This document shows positions 45,614-54,151 of a stretch of 64,000 nt of DNA, in pieces. The DNA is from a virus: IMG/VR virus record IMGVR_UViG_3300025853_009406, positions 52,741 through 116,740 of that record. One strand, written 5' to 3'. The notes under the pieces were generated by a model. It ran no database searches. It was not told the DNA's origin and saw only the letters and a program-made list of their open reading frames with translations. The translations under genes were made by a program, and so were the position numbers. Position 1 is the stretch's first letter. The number at the start of each line of letters is the position of its first letter.

Positions 45614-47322
45614 TTTACCATCCTACTAAATCCTTTATTTTTATCAAATTTAATAATATTATCAAATTTGTCGTGCAAATCAGACTTATGTGATATAACA
45701 AAAATGTTTGCATCTTTAATTATATAGCAGATAATTTTAAGGAATTCATCTGTTCCAAATCCATCCAAAGACGAATCAAATACCTCATCCATAATCAGCA
45801 AGTTGGTGTTTACTGAGTTTTTGAGTCTAGCAACTTCCCTCCAAGTAAAAAGTAATGCTAGATCAATTCTCATTTTTTCACCTTCACTAAATGATGAATA
45901 AGAAAAATCTTCATGAATTGGAGATTTTACTGTTTCATTAAATTCTTCATTAAGATGGAAATTAATATAAAAATCCATCATTTGAAGATAACGATTAACC
46001 TGCTGATTTATGAACGGAAGATACTTCTTAATTATCTTCGTTTTTACGCCATCGTCCTTAAGTAAGGAATAAGCAAAATCGTAATAAACGATTTCTTGTT
46101 TTTTGTTTACTAATTCTTCGGTTGTTACATGGAGATTTTTTTTAAATTCATCTAACTTCTCATGTTCAGTATTTCTGTTTTGTAGGTTACTGGTAATAGT
46201 TTGAATTTCATGTTCAAGATCTCTGATTTGTCTCTGATTGAGGCTAATCCGAGTATTGTTTTGAGAAATGCCATGCGTTAGTTTCGTAATCTCCTTAGAA
46301 AGTGCAATGAATTGAAGCTCTCTTTGTTGTTCAGACTTAATTGTTTTCTCAAGTTCTTCATAACCATCTTTAAGTTCTTTTGCCTTATTTTGAGCATCTT
46401 CAATTCTATTTACACGAAACTCTTCCTCAATATCTTGAGTACAAGTAGGGCATACCGTATTTTCAGTAAAAAACTTATGTTCTTTTGTAATGGTTCCTAC
46501 TTTTTGGGATAATTTTCCTTTAAGATTGTTTAGTTTTACTAACTTATCTGCAGCACCAGTAACCTCTTCTTGCTCCTTAGTATATCGATGAATATCTTCT
46601 TCAAGACCCGTATTATCCTTCATAAAAATAACAAGTTCCTCATCTAACTTGGCAATTTTTTCTTTGTTGGCATTTATGTTGGCATTACCACGATTCTCAA
46701 GTTCTTCAATAAAATTTTGTTGCATCTTCATCTTATCTTTGAGAGTATCTTTCTTCAACTCTAAAGATTTGACTTGATCTCTCCGAACACGAATTTGATC
46801 TTTAATAAGACCATTCATCGCAGAAAAAATACGAATATCAAGAAGGTCCTCAATTACCTCACGGCGATTTGATGTCGTCAATTGCATAAAAGGCACAAAG
46901 GTGCTACTACCCAGAATTACGATTTGAGTAAAAGACTTATAGTTTACCTTGAGAATATTTTCTTCCAGAATACGTTGATTAGAACGATCATCTGCTTCCT
47001 TATGCAAAGGAACACCGTTTACCTCAATATCAAAAACATTTGGTTTGATTCCACGACGAACCAAATATTCTTTATTATTGACAGTAAATTCAATCTCAAC
47101 CACACAATCTTTCTCATTGGTAGCATTAACCAATTGTGGTTTGTTAATTTTACGAAATGGTTTATTAAACAATCCAAAAGTTAGGGCATCTAAAACTGTA
47201 GACTTACCCGAACCATTTGTTCCAATTATTAAGTTTGTATTATGTTTTTCAAAATCAACTTCCGTAAATTGATTACCAGTGGAAAGAAAATTTTTCCATC
47301 TAATTTTATGAAATAGAATCAT
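45610..47322 (-). CDS. 46: Recombination endonuclease large subunit (gp46, SbcC/Rad50-like)
   Basis: 570 aa (T4 560). Walker A IIGTNGSGKSTVLDALTF, zinc hook CPTC in NTVCPTCTQDIEEEF, ABC signature SFSEGEKMRIDLALLF, and Walker B TNLLIMDEVFDSSLDG. Two long coiled coils flank the hook. With gp47 it resects DNA ends to create the single strands used by UvsX. It degrades host DNA too in T4. Confidence 0.95.
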   Translation of the reverse strand: MILFHKIRWKNFLSTGNQFTEVDFEKHNTNLIIGTNGSGKSTVLDALTFGLFNKPFRKINKPQLVNATNEKDCVVEIEFTVNNKEYLVRRGIKPNVFDIEVNGVPLHKEADDRSNQRILEENILKVNYKSFTQIVILGSSTFVPFMQLTTSNRREVIEDLLDIRIFSAMNGLIKDQIRVRRDQVKSLELKKDTLKDKMKMQQNFIEELENRGNANINANKEKIAKLDEELVIFMKDNTGLEEDIHRYTKEQEEVTGAADKLVKLNNLKGKLSQKVGTITKEHKFFTENTVCPTCTQDIEEEFRVNRIEDAQNKAKELKDGYEELEKTIKSEQQRELQFIALSKEITKLTHGISQNNTRISLNQRQIRDLEHEIQTITSNLQNRNTEHEKLDEFKKNLHVTTEELVNKKQEIVYYDFAYSLLKDDGVKTKIIKKYLPFINQQVNRYLQMMDFYINFHLNEEFNETVKSPIHEDFSYSSFSEGEKMRIDLALLFTWREVARLKNSVNTNLLIMDEVFDSSLDGFGTDEFLKIICYIIKDANIFVISHKSDLHDKFDNIIKFDKNKGFSRMVK

Positions 47323-47575
47323 CTTTGGGGGGAACTACAATATCGTCAGGTGTAATAATTGCATATTTGTAATTATACATCTTACACGTTTTTACAGCAA
47401 GGTCATCATCAACTTCAACAACAATCATTTCAGTATCTTCTTGCTCTTCTAGTTGCATTGCATATCTTTCAGCATCATCCTCTTCTTCAAAAAGAAATAA
47501 GACTTTATGACCATATTGATCTTGAACAGCATATGCACCATCATCTTTTTTGTCTTTAAGGGTAAGAAGAAACAT
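47306..47575 (-). CDS. DUF3110-like protein
   Basis: 89 aa. VLFLFEEEDDAERYAMQLEEQ matches the core of DUF3110, a small family of cyanobacteria (usual form NVVLMFExxxDAxRYAxxLExQ). It also has the family's closing part VEVDDDLAVKTCKMYNYKYAIITPDD. It lies between gp47 and gp46, overlapping both. Its role is unknown; it was probably gained from a cyanobacterial host. Confidence 0.75.
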   Translation of the reverse strand: MFLLTLKDKKDDGAYAVQDQYGHKVLFLFEEEDDAERYAMQLEEQEDTEMIVVEVDDDLAVKTCKMYNYKYAIITPDDIVVPPKDDSIS

Positions 47576-48609
47576 TACTCAACTTCACATGCTTGTTTAT
47601 ATATTTCTTGGAAAATATTCTTAACTACTTTTTTATCGTAATTAAATTCCGACTCATCAATATAACGATTAAGTATTGAAATTGTATTTTCATCATCATC
47701 CACAGAAAATTCTTCATTTTCCTGAATTGTAAAATCCTCTACAATTTTTAGTTCTTGAACTCCAGCTGAATGAAGTTTATCAATAATTTTTTCAAACTCT
47801 TTCGGACGTGGTTTATTACGAACAACAATCTTAACAATTTTATTCTTGTAAGGTCTTGCATCTAATAGTGATGCAGATTCATCATTGTAATAGAGAACAT
47901 GAAAAAGTTTGAAAGGATTATCTATTGGATAATGTTCACAATTTTCTGTATCAAAGATGGTGAATCCTCTCCGATCACCGACATCGTTCCAGAACATTTC
48001 GTATGGATTTCCCAAGTAGTAGATCCGTCCATCATCCGATCTAGTGTGGTAGTGACCGCTGAAGACCTTCTTGAACTTTGCAAATAATTCGCCCGAAAGA
48101 CCATGATCCATGAGCAAGTTTTTATGAGCTCTAAATCCTTGGAGCTCAAGGTGCCCCATCGCGTAGTTGCAAGTTGTATCTTTAATAAGTTTAAAAGACT
48201 GTTTTTGATTAGATTCATTTATCCATGGAAGCAATAGAATATCTAGTCCCCCAATATTAACTTCTTTAGGTTCTCTATAAATTTTAATATTTGGATATGT
48301 TTGAAGAAGTAATTCTGGAGAGTTTACATCATTAGTATCTTTATAGTAAGTATCATGATTTCCCACAATCATATGAACATCATATTTTTTGAGTCTATCA
48401 AATACAACTTTTTTAGACCATTCCAAACTTTGATAATCAATTGATTTTCTACTATCAAAAGCATCACCCATATGGATGACTGTGGTAATTTTTTCTTTTT
48501 CTAATGAAGGAAAGAATACCTCATCATAAAACTTTTCAAAATAATCGTGTAAAAATTTTGATCCTTTTCTTGCACCATAATGAGTATCTGTTATAATCGC
48601 AACCTTCAT
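47575..48609 (-). CDS. 47: Recombination endonuclease small subunit (gp47, SbcD/Mre11-like)
   Basis: 344 aa (T4 339). Metallophosphoesterase motifs: ITDTHYGARKG, HMGDAFDSRK, MIVGNHDTYY, AMGHLELQGF, and FSGHYHTR. Nuclease partner of gp46. Overlaps the gp55 stop (ATGA). Confidence 0.95.
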   Translation of the reverse strand: MKVAIITDTHYGARKGSKFLHDYFEKFYDEVFFPSLEKEKITTVIHMGDAFDSRKSIDYQSLEWSKKVVFDRLKKYDVHMIVGNHDTYYKDTNDVNSPELLLQTYPNIKIYREPKEVNIGGLDILLLPWINESNQKQSFKLIKDTTCNYAMGHLELQGFRAHKNLLMDHGLSGELFAKFKKVFSGHYHTRSDDGRIYYLGNPYEMFWNDVGDRRGFTIFDTENCEHYPIDNPFKLFHVLYYNDESASLLDARPYKNKIVKIVVRNKPRPKEFEKIIDKLHSAGVQELKIVEDFTIQENEEFSVDDDENTISILNRYIDESEFNYDKKVVKNIFQEIYKQACEVE

Positions 48610-49079
48610 CGATTTCTATATTGGATGTTGTCTTTGATGGTATTATAGTCTGAACTACTATTAGAAAGCAAGCTATCGTCTACAACCATAACCTCATCAA
48701 ATCCTGTCTTTTCAATAATTTTATTTTTAATTTCTAACTGCTTTTTCTCTTTAGAAATTCTTCTCAAAAAAGCATAATGAATTATTTGAGTAAAGTATGC
48801 AAAAGGATTGCTACTTTTATTTGGATCAAAATTATGAATATACTGAATACAATTTTCTACACCATCAGAAATCATATCTTCCCGAAACATGTAATTGACG
48901 AAATTAGGTTTATATGAAAGATGAGTCGCTATTTTTAAAAAACAATCTCCAAGATAATTAGAAATTAGAGGTTTTCCCAAACCTTTTTCTTTATTATCCA
49001 AGTATTTTTTTCTGTAAACTATAATTTCTTCTAATAATTGCTTATTATTTACATAATGTTCGGATTTTTTCTTAGGCAT
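48606..49079 (-). CDS. 55: Late transcription sigma factor (gp55)
   Basis: 157 aa (T4 185). Sigma region 2-like core: FVNYMFREDMISDGVENCIQ, YIHNFDPNKSSNPFAYFTQI and IHYAFLRRISKEKKQ. It directs host RNA polymerase to TATAAATA late promoters, several of which are seen in this window. It has its own promoter-like region upstream and precedes gp47. Confidence 0.92.
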   Translation of the reverse strand: MPKKKSEHYVNNKQLLEEIIVYRKKYLDNKEKGLGKPLISNYLGDCFLKIATHLSYKPNFVNYMFREDMISDGVENCIQYIHNFDPNKSSNPFAYFTQIIHYAFLRRISKEKKQLEIKNKIIEKTGFDEVMVVDDSLLSNSSSDYNTIKDNIQYRNR

Positions 49080-49131
49080 GATTTTCTGTTTATATAGAAC
49101 TTATTCATTGCTGTAAACAACTTATGCATAT

Positions 49132-49142
49132 ATTATACCATA
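49132..49142 (-). promoter_or_regulatory. Extended -10 promoter for gp55
   Basis: Minus strand TATGGTATAAT: exact TATAAT (49132-49137) with an extended TG upstream and no good -35. It is 53 bp before the gp55 ATG, in the 138-bp gap that also holds the plus-strand promoter-like site. Confidence 0.65.
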
Positions 49143-49161
49143 TTTTAAATCATTACGCAGC

Positions 49162-49190
49162 TTGACAAAACCTCAAATAATAAGTAGAAT
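49162..49190 (+). promoter_or_regulatory. Plus-strand sigma-70-like promoter in gap
   Basis: TTGACA (49162-49167), 17-bp spacer, TAGAAT (49185-49190) on the plus strand. It points into the antisense side of the Sm-like gene and uvsW. No plus-strand gene follows. Confidence 0.55.
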
Positions 49191-49217
49191 ACCTTTGTTA
49201 GGTTTGGAGAACAAGCT

Positions 49218-49655
49218 TTAGCTTTCTCTATTATCTTTAATATCTATATCTTTTTTAAAGATATCTTCTAACTGTTTTCTAGCTTCTTTTACCGAAGATA
49301 TATATCCCATATTATCAGTTATATTAACTTTACCAGTTTGATTCGCAGAGTTATATTCAGCACTATCATCTTCATCACTTTCTAAGAATGCATTGTAACA
49401 TTCTATAATTTTTTCATTATTAACTTCAGTCATAGTAATAATTTTATCCATTCTTACCATATAAAAATCATCTGATGGTATATCCATCCATGGTTTTATT
49501 TTAATAAATTGACTATCTGGTCCAGTAATTACTTTTAACACAACTGGATTTTGCATAACAATTACTGGATCATCATCATTATCATCAATAAAAACTAATG
49601 AAAATATTTCTTCTCCAGTAATTAATTTTATGCTACTATAAAATTCTTCTCCCAT
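49218..49655 (-). CDS. Sm-like small phage protein (copy D, extended)
   Basis: 145 aa. SSIKLITGEEIFSLVFID is the first strand pair, VIVMQNPVVL and IKIKPWMDIPSDD the middle (shared PW), and MDKIITMTEVNNEKIIECYN the end. It has a C-terminal helical extension (SSVKEARKQLEDIFKKD) and acidic linker absent from copies A, B and C. It is joined to uvsW by TAATG-type overlap. Confidence 0.62.
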   Translation of the reverse strand: MGEEFYSSIKLITGEEIFSLVFIDDNDDDPVIVMQNPVVLKVITGPDSQFIKIKPWMDIPSDDFYMVRMDKIITMTEVNNEKIIECYNAFLESDEDDSAEYNSANQTGKVNITDNMGYISSVKEARKQLEDIFKKDIDIKDNRES

Positions 49656-51118
49656 TAGTTTTTTAGTGGTATGTTTACTATATCGTAATTAAAATTTTCT
49701 TCGTTATATACCTTTATTCTCTCAATTAGATGATTAAGTGTGTAGTTGTTCCTGGATTTATAGGATATGTCGTCAGCAATGTCATAGAGAGTTGCCTTTG
49801 TTTTGTTATTTCCTTTCCTGAGCACCCTTCCAATAGACTGGAGATTCCGAATTCTAGATTTGGATGGAGAAGCAAAAATAACATTATGGAGGTTCTTAAT
49901 ATTGATACCTGTACTAAATGTTCCGTATGAAGCGACAATAATCGCGTTGTTTTCCTTCTCAGTAATTTCTCTTACTAATTCTCTATTTTCTGTATCCACT
50001 CCACCATGGACAAAAAATACGTGACGATTTTCTACACTACCAGTATTTATCATATCGTATAGTGGTTGACCATGACCTTCAACTCTTGCAAAAAGAATTA
50101 AAGTATTTCCTTTCAAATCAAGAGCAAGATTTCTGATAAACTTGTTTCTACGTTCATGGTTAATGATATACTGGACTTCATCCTCAAATGTTTCAAATTT
50201 ATGTGCTGGGTGCTTCAGTAGAAGCACGTTAATATCCAGTTTGGCAACATGACCTTTTGCCATTAGTTCTTCTGTTCTTATAATTTTGTAACTTGGGCCA
50301 AATAAACCCTCCAGTACCCATTTATGAGTTTGAGTTCCATCAAGAGTCCCTGTAAAACCAAATCTGTATTTTGCATCTGAAAGTTTTGACATTATAGATA
50401 TTAATGATTTAGATTTAAACTGGTGCGCTTCATCCCCAACAACAACATTAAATCTAGAAAAATATTTTCGGGGGAGTTTATAAATCGACTGCCAGGTAGT
50501 GATAATAACTTGAGAGTTCGTTTCTCTTTCTCTACCAGCGTAAATTTTATGGCAATATGAACCTACATCCCAACCATAGTCTGCAAAATCTTTATACATT
50601 TGCTCTACAAGCGAAGTCGTTGGAACGACTATCAGAATATTTCGTTGCTTCTCAACGTGATATCTCACAATCGAATATATCATCAGAGACTTTCCAGAGG
50701 CAGTTGGGGATATCAGCAACCTTCTATTATGTTTTAATGCGTCGTAAACACCTTCTATTTGGTACTCACGTGGAGCGTACTTGCTAATCGCAGTCATATA
50801 ATCTTTCACACCTTCTTTTGAAATATGATCATTTGTTTCAAAAGGAAGACCATAAAACTTATTATCTACAAATTCATATGTGTATCCATGGTTATCACAA
50901 AACTGTGTAACCTTATCTAATAACCCAACGTATATTTCTCCTGTCTGGGTATTGAATAGACGAATTTTTCCATCCCAGTATTTACTTCGATACTGGGGCA
51001 TAAATTTTGCGCCTGGTACTTCAAAGGTAAATTGGTCTGCTAACTCGTAGTAGACATGTGGTTCCGCTTTTACCTGAAGAAAGACTTCATTCTTTTTTGA
51101 AATAATCAAATGAGACAT
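49655..51118 (-). CDS. uvsW: UvsW helicase
   Basis: 487 aa (T4 503), superfamily 2. Motif I LISPTASGKSLMIYSIV, motif II VVVGDEAHQFKS, motif III FGFTGTLDG, motif VI SIGRVLRKGN. It unwinds branched DNA and R-loops and turns origin-driven replication to recombination-driven replication. A late motif lies just upstream, fitting late expression as in T4. Confidence 0.95.
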   Translation of the reverse strand: MSHLIISKKNEVFLQVKAEPHVYYELADQFTFEVPGAKFMPQYRSKYWDGKIRLFNTQTGEIYVGLLDKVTQFCDNHGYTYEFVDNKFYGLPFETNDHISKEGVKDYMTAISKYAPREYQIEGVYDALKHNRRLLISPTASGKSLMIYSIVRYHVEKQRNILIVVPTTSLVEQMYKDFADYGWDVGSYCHKIYAGRERETNSQVIITTWQSIYKLPRKYFSRFNVVVGDEAHQFKSKSLISIMSKLSDAKYRFGFTGTLDGTQTHKWVLEGLFGPSYKIIRTEELMAKGHVAKLDINVLLLKHPAHKFETFEDEVQYIINHERRNKFIRNLALDLKGNTLILFARVEGHGQPLYDMINTGSVENRHVFFVHGGVDTENRELVREITEKENNAIIVASYGTFSTGINIKNLHNVIFASPSKSRIRNLQSIGRVLRKGNNKTKATLYDIADDISYKSRNNYTLNHLIERIKVYNEENFNYDIVNIPLKN

Positions 51119-51142
51119 GATTCATAAGCATCACCTATGAAT

Positions 51143-51150
51143 ATTTATTC
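51143..51150 (-). promoter_or_regulatory. Late promoter motif AATAAATA for uvsW
   Basis: NATAAATA match on the minus strand, 25 bp before the uvsW ATG, at the end of the 73-aa gene. Confidence 0.55.
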
Positions 51151-51366
51151 TCCTACTTGAAACTTATATTCTAAGATCATTCTATAAAAAAAATCTTTCA
51201 TTTGTTCTGTTCTTAATTTATCATATTCATCACCAAAAGTACCTTTTTCCTCATGGCACTGCAATGCTTTATAAATTTGGTGACAATCTCTAATATCTAA
51301 TTCCATCTGAATATATGGAACATCTTCCATTTCATTATAATCGCTTTCGTAATCGTAATCGCTCAT
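51145..51366 (-). CDS. 73-aa protein, paralogue of its neighbour
   Basis: Acidic N-terminus (MSDYDYESDYNEMEDVP), then IQMELDIRDCHQIYKALQCH and FFYRMILEYKFQVGE. The layout and the ending RMILEYKF match the next upstream protein (RMIMDYNF), so the two are probably duplicates. Unknown function. Confidence 0.6.
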   Translation of the reverse strand: MSDYDYESDYNEMEDVPYIQMELDIRDCHQIYKALQCHEEKGTFGDEYDKLRTEQMKDFFYRMILEYKFQVGE

Positions 51367-51560
51367 AGTTCTCTAAAGTTATAGTCCATAATCATTCTAA
51401 AAAGAGAATTACGCAAATACCAAAGATGCTCTTGTTCTGTAGCAGGTCTTCTAGGAGAACCTGGCCAATTTTTGATAGTTTCATCTACACAGTACTGTAG
51501 AAGACGTATGTCTTCTATTTTTAAATTAACTTGATAATCATAATCCTGCTCATCTTCCAT
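51363..51560 (-). CDS. 65-aa protein, paralogue of its neighbour
   Basis: MEDEQDYDYQVNLKIEDIRL, middle PGSPRRPATEQEHLWYLRNS, end LFRMIMDYNFREL. Acidic start and helical body like the 73-aa gene. Overlaps uvsY by 1 bp (TAATG) and its paralogue by 4 bp. Confidence 0.6.
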   Translation of the reverse strand: MEDEQDYDYQVNLKIEDIRLLQYCVDETIKNWPGSPRRPATEQEHLWYLRNSLFRMIMDYNFREL

Positions 51561-51991
51561 TAGTTAAATCCTGCTTGGAATCGATGCCACTCTATTGCAT
51601 TTTTAATTTGATATGTTCTATTAGAAATTGTTTTGATAATTTCTTCCAAAAACTTTAACATAACATCATAGTATCTAAGTTTCATATCTAATTTATTTAA
51701 CCTCTCATCGGCATCTAGGTGCCTCTGTAACGCCTCTTTATCCCTTACTTTGTATGGAAATGGTTCTTCTTCATAAACCTTTTGTGGCGCTTTTCCAGTG
51801 TAGTAGTTGTATCTCTCTAATCTAGTTCTATTGTAAGATTCTCTAGATTTCTCTCTCAACAAAGTAACTGTGTTGTATAATGTATAATACTTTGAATGAA
51901 GTTGTGGAATTTTTAAAGATTCATCATGTAAATTATCAGGATCAATTACAGAATCTTTTTTCCACATATCTTGAATATCTTCCAAATTCAT
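51560..51991 (-). CDS. uvsY: Recombination mediator UvsY
   Basis: 143 aa (T4 137). MNLEDIQDMWKKDSVIDPDN lines up with T4 MRLEDLQEELKKDVFIDSTK. ERYNYYTGKAP matches DYYSGRG and LRYYDVMLKFLEEIIKTISN the T4 helix. It loads UvsX on gp32-coated single strands. It lies between gp3 and the small paralogues before uvsW. Confidence 0.88.
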   Translation of the reverse strand: MNLEDIQDMWKKDSVIDPDNLHDESLKIPQLHSKYYTLYNTVTLLREKSRESYNRTRLERYNYYTGKAPQKVYEEEPFPYKVRDKEALQRHLDADERLNKLDMKLRYYDVMLKFLEEIIKTISNRTYQIKNAIEWHRFQAGFN

Positions 51992-52011
51992 AATATAGAG
52001 ATAGGTAGAGA

Positions 52012-52542
52012 TTATAATTCTACTATATCATAGATTGTGTATTTAAAAACAACCTCAGCAGTAAAATAATTGACATCATTATCAGAAGCTTCAAACTCTA
52101 ATGATGTGAGAGAAACTGGAAATAAATCATTAAAAACAATTCTACAAACACTATTATAGTTACTATTTAAGATATTTAATGTTCCATCACTAAATTGTTT
52201 TAGTGGATCTTCAACGGCATCATCACCAGTGACTAAATTTTTAAAATCATCATGTGTATCAGAAAATCCTAATGCAGTAATCCACCTATGAATTAAGATA
52301 TAATTTTCTAAATTTTCATCAACTAAAAATCTAAGTGAAAAATCACCATATTGTACTTGATCTCCAGGAACTTCTATCGCTTTAAATCTAGTTTGCTGTA
52401 CAGTGGTCCCCAAAGAAATGTCAGGTATTCTTAAGGCATTTGAAAAAAATGAAACTTTTTTATACTTTTCCAAAATAAATTGGAAACCTATGGGTGATAA
52501 AAAATTCCTATTTTGTATTTGACCATCAAAAACACTTGCCAT
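52012..52542 (-). CDS. 3: Tail tube terminator / tail completion protein (gp3)
   Basis: 176 aa, exactly the length of T4 gp3. It is placed right after gp23 as in other cyanophages. FLSPIGFQFILEKYKKVSFF, PGDQVQYGDFSLRFLVDENL and NYILIHRWITALGF are tube-like beta segments that also recall gp19. It caps the tail tube and holds the sheath. Assignment rests on position, length and pattern. Confidence 0.7.
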   Translation of the reverse strand: MASVFDGQIQNRNFLSPIGFQFILEKYKKVSFFSNALRIPDISLGTTVQQTRFKAIEVPGDQVQYGDFSLRFLVDENLENYILIHRWITALGFSDTHDDFKNLVTGDDAVEDPLKQFSDGTLNILNSNYNSVCRIVFNDLFPVSLTSLEFEASDNDVNYFTAEVVFKYTIYDIVEL

Positions 52543-52554
52543 TGTTTTTATTTG

Positions 52555-52562
52555 TATTTATT
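52555..52562 (-). promoter_or_regulatory. Late promoter motif AATAAATA for gp3
   Basis: NATAAATA match 12 bp before the gp3 ATG, after the gp23 terminator, so gp3 can be transcribed separately. Confidence 0.6.
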
Positions 52563-52611
52563 CAAAACTGGTTGACTTTTGGGATATATTCCATGTTTAT
52601 TCAATCCAAAA

Positions 52612-52640
52612 GAAAAAAAAGGGAGACCCGAAGGTCTCCC
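52612..52640 (-). terminator. Very strong terminator after gp23
   Basis: Perfect 8-bp minus-strand stem GGGAGACC/GGTCTCCC with a TTCG tetraloop, then eight T. Ends the abundant capsid transcript. Confidence 0.95.
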
Positions 52641-52664
52641 GTAGAAGTATGTGAACCAAATAGA

Positions 52665-54098
52665 TCACATAAGGTTCTCAACACGTACTCTTCTGTAGTA
52701 ACGGTTGGAGTTAACGTTCATGCGTCCGAGACCTGCAGTGGTTCCTTCAGCGAATGGGTTAGCAACAAGACCGTAGCGGGTCTTAAAGCCGATCTTAGGC
52801 TGGAAGGTGTTCTCTCCAACGGCACGAACCATCTGGAGGGGAACATATGGGCAATAGAACAGACCAGCGTCATAAGGTGAAGAACCCTTATAACCTGCAA
52901 CGTAGTATTGTCCACCACTAGCATTGGGGTTAGAACCACCAGAATAAGGATCGATATATACGCGATACTTACCAGCAAGTACACCAGCGAAGGTGTTACC
53001 AGTATCATCAACCTGGAGGTTAGCGTTAAGAGCAGGGGTGTAATCGAGTACACCAGCCATGGTCAGAGCGGAAGCAACGTCTGCAGAGCAGAGGATCATG
53101 TTGCCTTTTCCACGACGAGTTTCGGTTGCGATTGCGTTAGCATCACGCTCGATTTGGAAGATAAGTCCCTTGAACTTCTCAACACTCCAGCGACCGTTGG
53201 AGTCAACGTCGAGGTCGAAACGACCAGGGTTAGCAACATTGTGCTGAGCACCAGACTTAGCAGTCTTATAGATGGTGCGGATAACTTCGCGGTTGATCTC
53301 AGCAAGGATCTCAGTGGAGAGAATGTTTGCGAGTTCTGCTTCTGCATTCAGACCGTGGATCGCTCTCAGATCTTGGGCAAGCTCAAGGCTGTATTCTGCT
53401 TTCAGAGCACGGCTCTTAGCAGTAACAGCAACTTTCTCGATTGAGAAAGCCATCTGGTTGAAGTGATCTCCATCCTCAGAACCGAGTGCTTCAGCATCTT
53501 CGGTATTCATACCGCGTCCAACGGTATAAGCAGCCTGAGTGGAGTTGGAGTCTGGGCTCAGAAGACCAGGGTTAGATCCACCTTGTGCAGCAGTGGTACC
53601 AAATCCAACAGCACCACCAGAACTTGAACCTTCATTACCAGTATAACCAGCACTAGTGAGGTCACGTCCATCGTCTTGTGCGGAATATGCGGTATCTGGC
53701 TCGTTGAAGAATGCTTCGTCGGCAGATCCAGGTGCGCCATACTTAGAGCGCATTGCGAAGATCAGTCCAGTAGGACCATTCATTGGTTGAACGCCAGCGA
53801 GGTCATATGCGACCAGGTTAGGCATTGAACGTCTGATCAAAGAGATCAGAACGGGATCGAAACCAGCAACAGGAGCGGAAGCATCAGCAGAGAAACCTGC
53901 GGTTCCTCCCGATGAACCAGTGCTCATGTTTGGTGTTTCGTACAGGAACTCACGCTCCTCACGAAGTGATTTTTCTTGGTTCTCTAACAGGATTGCGGTA
54001 ACAGCTCTGCGATGGGAATCTTTGATCGAATCCATGCCCTCGTAGTCGAGGACTGGTGCCCACTTCTCCTGCAGAGCTTCAGCATTGAAACTTTGCAT
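52665..54098 (-). CDS. 23: Major capsid protein (gp23)
   Basis: 477 aa (T4 521), HK97-fold T4 type. N-terminal FNAEALQEKWAPVLDYEG and RRAVTAILLENQEK match the T4 prohead delta domain; FDPVLISLIRRSMPNLVAYD and GVQPMNGPTGLIFAMRSKYG the core start; FAEGTTAGLGRMNVNSNRYYRRVRVENLM-type C-terminus. The precursor is expected to be cut by gp21. Base composition is richer in GC than its neighbours, as is usual for highly expressed capsid genes. A ribosome site GAGG precedes ATG. Confidence 0.97.
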   Translation of the reverse strand: MQSFNAEALQEKWAPVLDYEGMDSIKDSHRRAVTAILLENQEKSLREEREFLYETPNMSTGSSGGTAGFSADASAPVAGFDPVLISLIRRSMPNLVAYDLAGVQPMNGPTGLIFAMRSKYGAPGSADEAFFNEPDTAYSAQDDGRDLTSAGYTGNEGSSSGGAVGFGTTAAQGGSNPGLLSPDSNSTQAAYTVGRGMNTEDAEALGSEDGDHFNQMAFSIEKVAVTAKSRALKAEYSLELAQDLRAIHGLNAEAELANILSTEILAEINREVIRTIYKTAKSGAQHNVANPGRFDLDVDSNGRWSVEKFKGLIFQIERDANAIATETRRGKGNMILCSADVASALTMAGVLDYTPALNANLQVDDTGNTFAGVLAGKYRVYIDPYSGGSNPNASGGQYYVAGYKGSSPYDAGLFYCPYVPLQMVRAVGENTFQPKIGFKTRYGLVANPFAEGTTAGLGRMNVNSNRYYRRVRVENLM

Positions 54099-54151
54099 TT
54101 GATTTTAACCTCTTTTTAGATTTGTTAGTTTGAATCTTTATAATTTAGAAC

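Noticed and set aside
52494-53444. Overlapping plus-strand frames opposite gp3 and gp23
   Set aside because: They are shadows of the GC-richer gp23 gene and have no promoter or family match.
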